64,000 nt of DNA from Opitutia bacterium UBA953 (GCA_002293125.1 DBCR01000083.1:39415-103414), one strand, 5' to 3'. Shown: positions 49,352-57,879, numbered from the stretch's first letter. Notes: generated from the sequence alone by a model not told the origin. Numbers and translations: made by a program.

Positions 49352-52042
49352 ATGACCTCCGCCCAAGTCCGCCAATCCTTCCTCGATTTCTTCAAATCGA
49401 AGCAGCACTCGATCGTCCAGTCGTCGAGCCTGATGCCGGACTCCCCTAACCTGCTCTTCACCAACGCCGGGATGAACCAGTTCGTCCCGATCTTCCTCGG
49501 CCAGACGAAGTGCCCGTACACCCCCGGCCGTGCCGCCGACACCCAGAAGTGCATCCGCGCGGGCGGTAAGCACAACGACCTCGAAGACGTCGGTCTCGAC
49601 ACCTACCACCACACGTTCTTCGAGATGCTGGGCAACTGGTCCTTCGGCGACTACTTCAAGCGCGAGGCCATCGACTACGCCTGGGAACTGATCACCGAAG
49701 TCTGGAAGTTCCCGAAGCACCGTCTCTACGCCACCGTCTACAAGCCGGACAAGTCCAAGGGCGACCCGTCCGAGTTCGACCAGGAAGCCTGGGACGTCTG
49801 GGCCGAGAAGTTCCGCGCGGCCGGCCTCGACCCCGAGGTCCATATCGTGAACGGGAATAAGAAAGATAATTTCTGGATGATGGGCGAGACCGGTCCCTGC
49901 GGTCCTTGCACCGAACTCCACGTCGACCTCACGCCGGAAGGCGACACGAAGGGCACGCTCGTCAACGGCAGCGACGCCCGCTGCATGGAAATCTGGAACC
50001 TGGTGTTCATCCAGTTCAACGCCAACCCGGACGGCACCTTCAGCCCGCTCCCGGCCCGCCACGTCGACACGGGCATGGGCTTCGAACGCGTCAGCGGCAT
50101 CATGCAGTGCACGAAGAACTTCAAGGACTTCTCCGGCGTGATCTCCAACTACGAGAGCGATGTCTTCACCCCGCTCTTCCGCCGCCTCGAGGAACTCTCA
50201 GGCAAGAAATACGGCTCCACCCTGCCCGCCGCCGGCTCGATCGGCGACACGCAGCAGGAGAAGGACGACGTGGCCTTCCGCGTCATCGCCGACCATATCC
50301 GTACGCTCTCCTTTGCGATCGCCGACGGCATCCAGCCGGGCAACTCCGACCGCAACTACGTCCTCCGCCGCATCCTGCGCCGCGCGGTCCGTTACGGCCG
50401 CACGCTCGGCCTGAAGAACGGCTTCTTCCATCAGCTCGTCGGCGTGCTCGCCGAGACGATGGGCGACGTCTTCCCGGAGATCCGCACCCGCCGCACGGTG
50501 GTCGCCGACGTCATCCGCATCGAGGAAGAATCCTTCAACCGGACCCTCGACAAGGGCATCGCCCTCTTCGAAGACGAAGCCAGCAAGCTCAAGGCCGGCG
50601 GCACCATCTCGGGCGCCATCGCTTTCCGTCTCTATGACGAGCAGGGCTTCCCGCTCGACCTCACGCAGCTCATGGCCCGCGAACGCGGCCTGACCGTCGA
50701 CGGCACCGGTTTCGAGAAGCTGATGGAAGAGCAGCGTAACCGCGCCCGCGCGGCGCAGAAGAAGGAAGTTATCACACTCTCCGACATCGGCTCCGACCAC
50801 CCGACCACCTTTGTCGGTTACGACGCCCTCGCCACGCAGGCCAAGGTCGCCCAGATCGCCAAGATCAAGGACCGCTCCGCCGTCATCCTCGATAAGTCCC
50901 CCTGCTACGCCGAGATGGGCGGCCAGGTCGGCGACGCCGCGATCATCACCCTCGGCGGCCGCCAGTGGCACGTCACCGACACCCAGAAGTCCGGCCAGAC
51001 TTGGCTCCACTTCCTCGATGGCGAAGACGCCCCCGAGAGCGGCGCGACGATCGAGATCGCCGTCGACCAGGCCCGCCGCGACGCCATCCAGCGCCACCAC
51101 ACGGTCACGCATATCCTGCACTGGGCGCTCCATGAGGTCGTCTCCAAGGAAGCCTCGCAGAAGGGCTCCGCGGTCGACCCGACGAAGCTGACCTTCGACT
51201 TCAACGGCGCGGCGCTCACGCCGGGCCAGCTGGCCGACATCGAGAAGCTCGTCAACGAGCGCATCCTCGCCAACGACGCCGTGACCTGGAGCGAAGTCGC
51301 CTACGCGTCCGTCAAGGGCCGCCCGGACATCATGCAGTTCTTCGGCGACAAATACGGCGACTCCGTCCGCGTCGTGCAGGTCGGCGGCAAGGCTGCTTCC
51401 CTCGACGGCTGGTCGATGGAACTCTGCGCCGGCACGCACGTCCGCCACACCGGCGAAATCGGCCTCTTCCGCATCGTCGGCGAAAACGCCATCGCTGCGG
51501 GCGTCCGCCGCATCGAAGCCGTCGCCGGCCTCGCCTCCTACGAACGCGCGAAGTCCGAAGCCGAGCTGCTGAAGGCGCTCGCCTCGTCGACCAATACGCC
51601 GATCGCCGATCTCGCCAAACGCCTCGAGCAGATCATGGAGCAGAGCTCCGCGCTCGAGAAGAAGCTCAAGGTCTACCGCGACAAGGAATCCTCGCAGCTC
51701 GCCGACACCCTCGCCGCCAAGGCGAGCGACCGCGCGGGCCTGAAGTACGTCATCGCCCAGGTCAGCGCCGAGACGCCCAACGATCTCCGCGACCTCGGCG
51801 CCAAGGTGGCCGGCAAGGTCGGTCCTGCCGCCGTCGTCGTCCTCGCCGCCGTCTTCGGCGACAAGGTCTCCCTCGTCGCCAACTGCGGCGCCGACGCTGT
51901 CAAGGCGGGCAAGGCCGCCGGCAAGATCGTCACCGATGCCTGCGGCAAGCTGGGCGGCAAGGGTGGCGGCAAGCCCGACGCCGCGATGGGCGGCGGTACC
52001 GACGTCTCCAAGGTCGCTGAGGCCCTTGGTAGTGTTGGGTAA
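49352..52042 (+). CDS. alaS: Alanyl-tRNA synthetase
   Basis: An 896-residue class II synthetase that charges tRNA-Ala in the cytoplasm; the length is normal for the family. The N-terminal catalytic domain begins FLDFFKSKQHSIVQSSSL and contains the family motif HHTFFEMLGNWSFGDYFK. The editing domain has its zinc ligands in H583-x3-H587 (HTVTH) and C692-x3-H696 (CAGTH), so proofreading of mischarged Ser or Gly should be intact. The C-terminal domain ends with a Gly-rich region (GGKGGGKPDAAMGGG) as in other bacterial AlaRS. The ATG at 49352 fits the usual start. It stands alone, flanked on both sides by intergenic repeats. Confidence 0.98.
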   Translation: MTSAQVRQSFLDFFKSKQHSIVQSSSLMPDSPNLLFTNAGMNQFVPIFLGQTKCPYTPGRAADTQKCIRAGGKHNDLEDVGLDTYHHTFFEMLGNWSFGDYFKREAIDYAWELITEVWKFPKHRLYATVYKPDKSKGDPSEFDQEAWDVWAEKFRAAGLDPEVHIVNGNKKDNFWMMGETGPCGPCTELHVDLTPEGDTKGTLVNGSDARCMEIWNLVFIQFNANPDGTFSPLPARHVDTGMGFERVSGIMQCTKNFKDFSGVISNYESDVFTPLFRRLEELSGKKYGSTLPAAGSIGDTQQEKDDVAFRVIADHIRTLSFAIADGIQPGNSDRNYVLRRILRRAVRYGRTLGLKNGFFHQLVGVLAETMGDVFPEIRTRRTVVADVIRIEEESFNRTLDKGIALFEDEASKLKAGGTISGAIAFRLYDEQGFPLDLTQLMARERGLTVDGTGFEKLMEEQRNRARAAQKKEVITLSDIGSDHPTTFVGYDALATQAKVAQIAKIKDRSAVILDKSPCYAEMGGQVGDAAIITLGGRQWHVTDTQKSGQTWLHFLDGEDAPESGATIEIAVDQARRDAIQRHHTVTHILHWALHEVVSKEASQKGSAVDPTKLTFDFNGAALTPGQLADIEKLVNERILANDAVTWSEVAYASVKGRPDIMQFFGDKYGDSVRVVQVGGKAASLDGWSMELCAGTHVRHTGEIGLFRIVGENAIAAGVRRIEAVAGLASYERAKSEAELLKALASSTNTPIADLAKRLEQIMEQSSALEKKLKVYRDKESSQLADTLAAKASDRAGLKYVIAQVSAETPNDLRDLGAKVAGKVGPAAVVVLAAVFGDKVSLVANCGADAVKAGKAAGKIVTDACGKLGGKGGGKPDAAMGGGTDVSKVAEALGSVG

Positions 52043-52084
52043 GATACCTAGGGACAGGGACAGGGCTAGGTAACACTGGCCTTG

Positions 52085-52193
52085 GGTAGGGCTGACCGCC
52101 TCGGTCAGCCGTTCGCCGCAGGGCGAACTAAGGTAGGGGCATGATTCATCATGCCCTCCCCTGCGGAGGGCGCGGCGAAGCCACGCCCCTACC
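52085..52193. repeat. REP-like composite
   Basis: GGTAGGGC, the hairpin GGCTGACCG/CGGTCAGCC, the hairpin GTTCGCC/GGCGAAC, then a second GGTAGGGGC unit with GGCATGAT/ATCATGCC and an end of CCCCTACC. The second half repeats 44811-44872. Confidence 0.7.
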
Positions 52194-52235
52194 CTCGGCC
52201 GCCCTGCGGCGGCCAGGCGGTCGGGAATACAGGCA

Positions 52236-52314
52236 ATCAAAGGGAGACTGGATGATTGGCTGGGGTGCATTAATAACCGCAGCATTTCATCCGGTCTCCG
52301 GTCTCCCTTTGAGT
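52236..52314. repeat. Inverted GGAGACCGG element
   Basis: CAAAGGGAGACTGGATGA on the left and TCATCCGGTCTCCGGTCTCC on the right are imperfect inverted copies around a 40-base centre. They are built from the same words as the composite repeats. Confidence 0.65.
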
Positions 52315-52372
52315 GCCATGAATCCGCTTCGGGTAGCGGGTGGCGGCCCCAGGTGGCAGGTGGCGGTTAAAT

Positions 52373-52415
52373 CTCCATTCAGTCCTCCGTCCTCTGCCAT
52401 CGACTCAGCCCTCTA
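52373..52415. repeat. ATTCAG/CCTC string
   Basis: Short copy with CCATTCAGTCCTCCG and CCATCGACTCAGCC. Confidence 0.55.
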
Positions 52416-52499
52416 CCACTTGCCCCTATTATTATTATCAATCCCCGCCGCGTGTACCTCTCATTGCCTCCGGCCCACAAGCCCTCTATTCCTCGACCC

Positions 52500-53204
52500 A
52501 TGCGCCTCTTCGCCTTCCTCCTGCTGCTCCCTCTGACGCTCGCCGCGCAAAGCGGTCATACCGGCCAAAGCCCGAAGCAACACGTCCGCATGCAAGTCGA
52601 CGCCGATCACCTTTCCCTGCCGCTGTCCGTCACCATCAAAGGCAAGGACCGTGCGGCGGTCGACGCCCGCATCGACGCGATCCGAAAGGAACTTGAGAAG
52701 CGTTTCGCCGACCAGCCGGGCTGGGAACTGCGCGAGGTTTCCGCGGAGTTCGCGCGCGCTGAAGCGAAGTCGTACGTCTCGCGTCCCACCGGCGGCAGCA
52801 AACTCTTCGGCGACGATGAAGCCGACCTAGGCGACGTCACCTATGTCGCCAATGCGCGCTGGGAACTCCACACGGAAGCCGATAAAGGACTCAAGGGCCT
52901 CGAAGTCCTCCGCTCCAAGGCCGCCGACCTCGTGAAGGCGAAAGATGACAACGAGAAGCAGGTCATCGGTAATCCGGAGTACGTGCTGACCAATCCGCAA
53001 GACTACCGCAACGAACTGCTCGATCAGATCAAGGCCGACTTCGAGGAAGCCAAGAAGCACCTGCCCGAGGGCCAGTGGACGCTCGAGCTCACCGCCCTCG
53101 CCGGCCCGGTCAACGTGACATCGCTCGGCGGCAAGCGCTTCGAGGTCAGCCTCACCTACCGGATGGCTTTCCTCACGCCGCCGCCTCAAAAGGCCACGAA
53201 ATAA
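52500..53204 (+). CDS. Secreted hypothetical protein
   Basis: A 234-residue protein that I cannot assign. MRLFAFLLLLPLTLAAQ is a signal peptide, which is why I start at ATG 52500; an in-frame start 48 bases earlier would bury it. The mature part alternates beta-like and helical segments (SLPLSVTIKGKDRAAVDARI, RKELEKRFAD, LELTALAGPVNVTSL). A resemblance to SIMPL/DUF541-type periplasmic proteins is possible but weak. The gene ends 66 bases before nadK on the same strand, so the two may be co-transcribed. Confidence 0.75.
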   Translation: MRLFAFLLLLPLTLAAQSGHTGQSPKQHVRMQVDADHLSLPLSVTIKGKDRAAVDARIDAIRKELEKRFADQPGWELREVSAEFARAEAKSYVSRPTGGSKLFGDDEADLGDVTYVANARWELHTEADKGLKGLEVLRSKAADLVKAKDDNEKQVIGNPEYVLTNPQDYRNELLDQIKADFEEAKKHLPEGQWTLELTALAGPVNVTSLGGKRFEVSLTYRMAFLTPPPQKATK

Positions 53205-53270
53205 GGGTTTTATAGGCCGGAAGCCCCGGCTTGTCCTTGCCCTTCCCTGAAGGGCGCCTAGTCGTCATTC

Positions 53271-54083
53271 ATGGCCATCCGCCGCCTCACGCTCGTCGTC
53301 AACCGCACCAAGCCCGGTGTGGATGATATCGTGCGCGCAGTCCAAGATGCCGCCCAGAAAGCCGGCGTGACCCTCACGGTCGCCGACGGCTGGCCCATCA
53401 GTCGTGCCACCCTCCAGGGTGCCGACGCGTGCGGCGTGGTCGGCGGCGACGGCACCTTCCTCGGCGTGGCCGAAGCCGCCGCACTCGAAGGCGTCCCGCT
53501 CTTCGGCATCAATCGTGGCAAGCTCGGCTTCCTCGCCGCCTACCCGAGCGAAGACGTCGGCGCCTCGCTCCAGTCCATCCTCTCCGGCGACTTCCGCGTC
53601 GAGAAGCGCGCCCTCCTCGAGATCCGCTTCGCCGACGGCAGCTTCGCCTTAGCCCTGAACGACCTTGTCATCAAGACCCGCGACGTCTTTCGCATGGGTC
53701 GTTTCTCCGTGCTCGCCGATGGCGCCCGCGTGAACGAATACCGTGCCGACGGACTCATCCTCGCCTCTCCCACCGGCACCTCGGCCTACAACCTCGCCGC
53801 TGGCGGACCGCTCGTCGACCCCGCAGCCTCGGTGATCGTCCTGACCCCGATCTGCGCGCACACGCTGTCGAACCGCTCCGTCATCTTCGACGGCGAGACC
53901 GAACTCGAGATCCGCAGCGAGGACAGCGCCCTGCTCGGCCTCTCGGTCGACGGCCGCGAGACCCTCGAGGCCCAGAGCCGACTCCCCTTCGTCATCCGCA
54001 CCGCCAAGGTCCAACTCGCCCTTCTGCGCCCGAAATCGCTCACCCATTTCGACGTCCTGCGCAGTAAGCTGAAGTGGTCGTAA
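53271..54083 (+). CDS. nadK: NAD kinase
   Basis: A 270-residue enzyme that phosphorylates NAD+ to NADP+ in the cytoplasm, using ATP or polyphosphate. The catalytic motif GGDGT is at residues 58-62 and the substrate-binding ALNDLVIK follows. The Gly-rich region SPTGTSAYNLAAGGPLVDP and PICAHTLSNRS complete the family signature. The length is somewhat short but normal for NadK of this group. The start at 53271 gives MAIRRLTLVVN, a typical N-terminus. It sits downstream of a secreted protein and upstream of an ABC-F gene. Confidence 0.96.
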   Translation: MAIRRLTLVVNRTKPGVDDIVRAVQDAAQKAGVTLTVADGWPISRATLQGADACGVVGGDGTFLGVAEAAALEGVPLFGINRGKLGFLAAYPSEDVGASLQSILSGDFRVEKRALLEIRFADGSFALALNDLVIKTRDVFRMGRFSVLADGARVNEYRADGLILASPTGTSAYNLAAGGPLVDPAASVIVLTPICAHTLSNRSVIFDGETELEIRSEDSALLGLSVDGRETLEAQSRLPFVIRTAKVQLALLRPKSLTHFDVLRSKLKWS

Positions 54084-54328
54084 ACGAGGGGACAAGCTGG
54101 CACGGGGGCACGGTGACACGGGGAAAGTAACCCACCTGCAGCCTATGGTAGGGTTGAGCGCCCTCGCTCAACCGTGGCTGACCAAGGGTGGTCAGCCCTA
54201 CCCAAGACAGCCTAACCCCTTCCCCGTTACTCGTTACTCGTGCCCACGTTCCCCCTCGAGGGCAAGGTCAGGCGGTCGCCCAAGCGACCCTTGACCTCGC
54301 CCTCATTGGCCCCTTTATCGCCCCTTCG
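54084..54328. other. Intergenic repeats between nadK and the ABC-F gene
   Basis: A GGGCACGGTGACACGGGG-like string (54092-54125) is followed by a paired-hairpin element (54147-54202), a GTTACTC tandem (54221-54240) and about 85 bases without clear motifs. Confidence 0.6.
54147..54202. repeat. Paired-hairpin REP/BIME-like element 6
   Basis: GGTAGGG and CCCTACC ends with hairpins GGTTGAGCG/CGCTCAACC (loop CCCT) and GGCTGACCA/TGGTCAGCC. It is element 5 in reverse orientation. Confidence 0.85.
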
Positions 54329-56188
54329 ATGCTGACGATTGCCAACCTTTCCAAGTCCTACGGGCCCCGCACCTTGTTCGCGGAGGTCTCGCTGAATATC
54401 GCCCGCACGGACCGGCTCGGCCTCGTCGGGGCCAACGGCGCCGGCAAGTCAACCCTCTTCAATATCATCCTCGGCAAGGACCAGCCGGACGAAGGCCTGA
54501 TCGAGTGGGAACGTGGTGCGAACTTCGGCTTCCTTCCCCAGGAAAGCGCGCCTGTCGGCGACGAGACGATTCTCCAGATCGCCACCAGCGGCGGCAAGCT
54601 CGAGCCCGAGAACGATGATGACTGGGATATCGACTATACCCTCGAGCCGCGTGCGAAGAAAATCCTCGCCGGGCTCGGCTTCCGCGAGAGCGACCACGAG
54701 AAGCTCGCGAAGACGTTCTCCGGTGGCTGGGTCATGCGCGCTCACCTCGCCCGCCTCCTCGTCAGCGAGCCCACGCTCCTGCTGCTCGACGAACCGACCA
54801 ATCACCTCGACCTCGAAGCCCTGCTCTGGTTCCAGGACTACCTGACGCGCTACCCGGGCGGCCTCGTCGTCATCTCGCACGACCGTGCCTTCCTCAACGC
54901 GCTTTGCACCGGCACCATCGAACTCCGCGGCCAGCGACTCCATTGCTACAACGGTAACTACGATGACTTCATCGTCGAGCGCGTGGCCCGCAAGGATCGC
55001 CAGCAGGCGATGTTCAAGAATCAGCAGCGCGAGATCGCGCACCTCCAGACGTTCGTCGACCGCTTCGGCGCCAAGGCGTCCATGGCCTCCCGTGCTAAGT
55101 CCAAGGAGAAGCAGATCGCCCGCCTCGAGGAGGTCGCGATCGACGAGCCCGAGGACGACCTGAAGAAGATCCAGTTCCGCTTCCCCCAGCCCCCGCGTTC
55201 AGGCCTCAAGGTCATGAAGCTCGAGCACGTCCAGCAGTCCTACGGCGACCACGTCGTCTATAAGGACCTTAATTTCGAATGCGAACGCGGCCAGCGCACC
55301 GTGCTCGTCGGCCCCAACGGCGCCGGCAAGTCCACCCTGCTCAAGATCCTCGCCGGCGTCATCCCGATCAACAGCGGCGTGCGCGAAGAAGGCGGCAACG
55401 TCATCACGGGCTACTTCGCCCAGAACCGCGTCGATAACCTCAATCCGAAGTTGACCGTCCTCGAGAACGTCATGGAGCTCCGCACCACGGAGAACGGCCT
55501 CACCGAACAGCAGGCCCGCGGCATGCTCGGCACGTTCCTCTTCCGCAAGGACGACGTCCATAAGAAGGTCTCGGTGCTTTCCGGCGGCGAGAAGTCCCGT
55601 CTTGCGCTGGTGAAGCTGCTGATCAACCCGCCGAACTTCCTGCTCATGGACGAACCGACGACACACCTCGACATCATGTCGATCGACGCGCTCATCGCCG
55701 CCCTGAAGACCTATGAAGGTACGCTTTACTTCGTGAGCCACGACGTGCACTTCATCCGCGAGATCGCCAAGACCGTGCTGCACGTGCACTCCGGTCGCCT
55801 GACGCAATACGCCGGCGACTACGCTTACTATCTCGAGAAGTCCAAGTCCGGCAACGAACGCGCCGCGCTCACCGCCGGCTTCACCGATGCCCGCCCGAAA
55901 CAGGAAGAAGCCGCCAAGGTCGAGAAGCCGAAGGCGCCCGCCAAACCCTCCGCCTCGGACATCCGCAAACTGAAGGCCGAGGTCACGAAGTGTGAACAGC
56001 AGGTGGCCGACCTTGAAGCCAAGCAGGCCCAGATCACCGCCGAACTCGCCGACCCGGCTACCTATACCAGCGGCGCGAATCTCCCGCAATTGAACGCCCG
56101 CCTCCGCGACACGATCAACGCCCTGCAGACCGCCACCGTCGCCTGGGAACAGGCCGCGCAGAAGCTGAGCGAGGCAGAGGGAACGTAA
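54329..56188 (+). CDS. ABC-F family ATPase
   Basis: A 619-residue soluble protein with two ATP-binding cassettes and no membrane segment. Cassette 1 has Walker A GANGAGKST (Gly34-Lys40), SGGW (from Ser131) and Walker B LLLLDEPTNHLD (Asp154). Cassette 2 has GPNGAGKST (Gly328-Lys334), LSGGEKSR (Ser418) and LLMDEPTTHLD (Asp441), where Thr replaces the usual Asn. The linker near residues 230-300 is charged (AKSKEKQIARLEE). The C-terminal 110 residues are an Ala/Lys-rich coiled coil. ABC-F proteins act on the ribosome in translation control or antibiotic resistance; this one resembles the Uup/YheS housekeeping types. The start chosen is ATG 54329 (MLTIANLSKSYG); upstream codons are repeat sequence. 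Confidence 0.93.
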   Translation: MLTIANLSKSYGPRTLFAEVSLNIARTDRLGLVGANGAGKSTLFNIILGKDQPDEGLIEWERGANFGFLPQESAPVGDETILQIATSGGKLEPENDDDWDIDYTLEPRAKKILAGLGFRESDHEKLAKTFSGGWVMRAHLARLLVSEPTLLLLDEPTNHLDLEALLWFQDYLTRYPGGLVVISHDRAFLNALCTGTIELRGQRLHCYNGNYDDFIVERVARKDRQQAMFKNQQREIAHLQTFVDRFGAKASMASRAKSKEKQIARLEEVAIDEPEDDLKKIQFRFPQPPRSGLKVMKLEHVQQSYGDHVVYKDLNFECERGQRTVLVGPNGAGKSTLLKILAGVIPINSGVREEGGNVITGYFAQNRVDNLNPKLTVLENVMELRTTENGLTEQQARGMLGTFLFRKDDVHKKVSVLSGGEKSRLALVKLLINPPNFLLMDEPTTHLDIMSIDALIAALKTYEGTLYFVSHDVHFIREIAKTVLHVHSGRLTQYAGDYAYYLEKSKSGNERAALTAGFTDARPKQEEAAKVEKPKAPAKPSASDIRKLKAEVTKCEQQVADLEAKQAQITAELADPATYTSGANLPQLNARLRDTINALQTATVAWEQAAQKLSEAEGT

Positions 56189-56407
56189 ACGTTCCCTCTG
56201 CAGGGTAGAGTGGGCACGAGTATCGAGTATCGGGGAGGGTTCAGGTAGCGGCCAAAGCCCCGCGCCCCCTCATTCCGGCGTCCTTTGCGTCCCCCTATAC
56301 TCGATACTCGTGCCCACGTGCCCCCTCGGGGCGTCAGCCCCGTCGCCATTCCCTTCTGGCTCTGAGGGAACCCTTCCCTTACACCCCTGTCCTCACCTGA
56401 TACCCTC
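56189..56407. other. Intergenic region between the ABC-F and DUF3500 genes
   Basis: Contains GATACTC-type strings at 56217-56239 (inverted) and 56295-56312 and a GTGCCCACGTGCCCCC-like string after it. No gene is seen. Confidence 0.55.
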
Positions 56408-57439
56408 ATGCGATCCCTCACCCGCCTCCTCAGCGCTCTGTGCCTCCTGGCCGCCGCCGTCCCTGCCTTCGCCCACACGGCTGGCGAAGAAATGTCCTCC
56501 GCCGCCAGCGCCTTCCTCGGTTCGCTCAACGAAGGCCAGCGCGCCAAGGCATCCTTCAAGTTCGATGACGCCGAGCGCACCAACTGGATCTTTGTCCCGG
56601 CCGCCCGCAAGGGCCTGCCGATCAAGGAAATGAATCCCGGCCAGCGCCACTTCGCTCAGGCCCTCCTCTCCGTCGCCCTCAGCGGTCGCGGACATATGAA
56701 GGCCGAACAAATCATGGCCCTCGAACACGTGCTGTTCGAACTCGAGAAGGACTCCGGCCCGAAGCGCGACGCCGAGAACTACTTCGTCTCGATCTTCGGC
56801 GCTCCGAACCCCAAGGGTACCTGGGGCTTCCGTTGGGAAGGTCACCACCTCTCCCTCAACTTCACACTCGTCGACGGCGACCTCGTGAGCTCGACGCCCT
56901 CCTTCTTCGCCAGCAATCCGGGCAAGATCAAGGAAGGCCAGCCCGGCCCCGTGGGCCTGGAAGTGCTCCAGTATGAAGACGACCTCGGCCGCCAGCTCGC
57001 GAAATCGCTCACCGCCGAACAGCGCAAGCAGGGCTTCCTCGTCAAGGACCCGTTCCGGGACATCGTGACGGGCAACAAGCAGAAGGCCGACGGGCTCATC
57101 AAGCACAAGGGCATCGCCGCTACGGCCCTCACGGCCGAACAGAAGCAGCTGCTCGGCAAGATCATCTTCGAATACGTCAGCCGCGCCCGCCCCGACTTTG
57201 CCGTCCGCGAGATCAAGGCGATCGACGCCGTGAAGGACTCCCTCGTCTTCGCCTGGAACGGCGGCCTCGAAGTCGGCGAGCCCCACTACTACAGCATCCA
57301 GGGTCCGACCTTCCTCTTCGAAATGGCCAACTTCCAGGGTGGTGCCAATCACGTGCACGCCTCGTGGCGCGACCTGAAGAAGGACTTCGCTTACGACCCT
57401 CTTCGCGAGCACGCCAAAGAACACGCAGCTGGCAAGTAA
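56408..57439 (+). CDS. Secreted DUF3500 protein
   Basis: A 343-residue protein with the signal peptide MRSLTRLLSALCLLAAAVPAFA and the DUF3500 features: NPGQRHFAQALLSVALSG near residue 77, FRWEGHHLSLNFT near residue 140 and FQGGANHVHASWRDLKKDF near the C-terminus. DUF3500 proteins are found outside the cytoplasm in many environmental bacteria; their reaction is not established, although the conserved His and Glu suggest a metal site. It is followed by a strong terminator 12 bases after the stop, so it is probably a single-gene unit. Confidence 0.9.
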   Translation: MRSLTRLLSALCLLAAAVPAFAHTAGEEMSSAASAFLGSLNEGQRAKASFKFDDAERTNWIFVPAARKGLPIKEMNPGQRHFAQALLSVALSGRGHMKAEQIMALEHVLFELEKDSGPKRDAENYFVSIFGAPNPKGTWGFRWEGHHLSLNFTLVDGDLVSSTPSFFASNPGKIKEGQPGPVGLEVLQYEDDLGRQLAKSLTAEQRKQGFLVKDPFRDIVTGNKQKADGLIKHKGIAATALTAEQKQLLGKIIFEYVSRARPDFAVREIKAIDAVKDSLVFAWNGGLEVGEPHYYSIQGPTFLFEMANFQGGANHVHASWRDLKKDFAYDPLREHAKEHAAGK

Positions 57440-57450
57440 GCCGGTGAAAC

Positions 57451-57477
57451 AAAAACCCCGGGCGACCGGGGTTTTTT
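57451..57477 (+). terminator. Rho-independent terminator after the DUF3500 gene
   Basis: AAAAACCCCGG and CCGGGGTTTTTT form a strong stem with a T-tract. The hairpin is nearly symmetrical, so it could also serve the convergent gene. Confidence 0.9.
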
Positions 57478-57484
57478 GTTTCAA

Positions 57485-57545
57485 GGTAGGGACGGCTCTC
57501 CCAGCCGTCCGCTCTCCGGCGGGTTCGGAGAACCCGCCCTTCCCA
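57485..57545. repeat. REP-like element with two hairpins
   Basis: GGTAGGGACGGCT opens the hairpin GACGGCT/AGCCGTC, followed by GGCGGGTTC/GAACCCGCC. The right end is CTTCCC instead of CTACC. Confidence 0.6.
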
Positions 57546-57606
57546 TGACAACGGTAAGGGTGAAATATCAAAGGGAGACCGGATGATTGGCTGGGGTTTG
57601 TCTTTG

Positions 57607-57662
57607 GGTAGGGCTGACCGCCTCGGTCAGCCGCGGTTGAGCGAGGGCGCTCAACCCTACCC
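57607..57662. repeat. Paired-hairpin REP/BIME-like element 7
   Basis: GGTAGGGC and CCCTACC ends with hairpins GGCTGACCG/CGGTCAGCC and GGTTGAGCG/CGCTCAACC. Confidence 0.8.
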
Positions 57663-57730
57663 GGCCGCCGCAGGGGGGCCGGTGTTAGGGGCGTGGCTAC
57701 GCCGCGCCCTCCGCAGAAGAAAGGACGACG

Positions 57731-57838
57731 AATTTCCTGAACCCGAACCTGAGCCTGATTACCCGCATCTGGCTCCTGATGGCCGAGACCCGAGACCTGA
57801 AAATCCATACCCCCAGCCAATCATCCGGTCTCCGTTTT
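57731..57838. repeat. Composite direct repeat, copy B2
   Basis: Matches 49102-49213 over about 105 bases with scattered changes, same orientation, 8.6 kb away. Confidence 0.75.
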
Positions 57839-57879
57839 CCTGCCTTGATGGCTCGTCCCAACCGCCAACCGGTAACCGC

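Larger units (their letters stand above)
52043..52499. other. Intergenic repeat region after alaS
   Basis: No gene is supported. It contains a REP-like composite (52085-52193), an inverted repeat built from the GGAGACCGG element (52236-52314), GGTGGC-rich sequence at 52328-52368 and an ATTCAG/CCTC string (52373-52415). Confidence 0.7.
57440..57879. other. Intergenic repeat region between convergent genes
   Basis: No gene is supported. In order there is a terminator (57451-57477), a two-hairpin element (57485-57545), a GGAGACCGGATGATTGG fragment (57568-57596), a paired-hairpin element (57607-57662), a decayed GGGGCGTGGC hairpin (57683-57712) and composite repeat copy B2 (57731-57838). Confidence 0.75.

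Noticed and set aside
50198..52285. Minus-strand frame of 695 codons
   Set aside because: Antisense to alaS, which is unmistakable on the plus strand.
34258..57838. CRISPR array
   Set aside because: The intergenic repeats are short, degenerate, palindromic or in loose tandem; there is no series of identical repeats with equal-length unique spacers and no cas gene.
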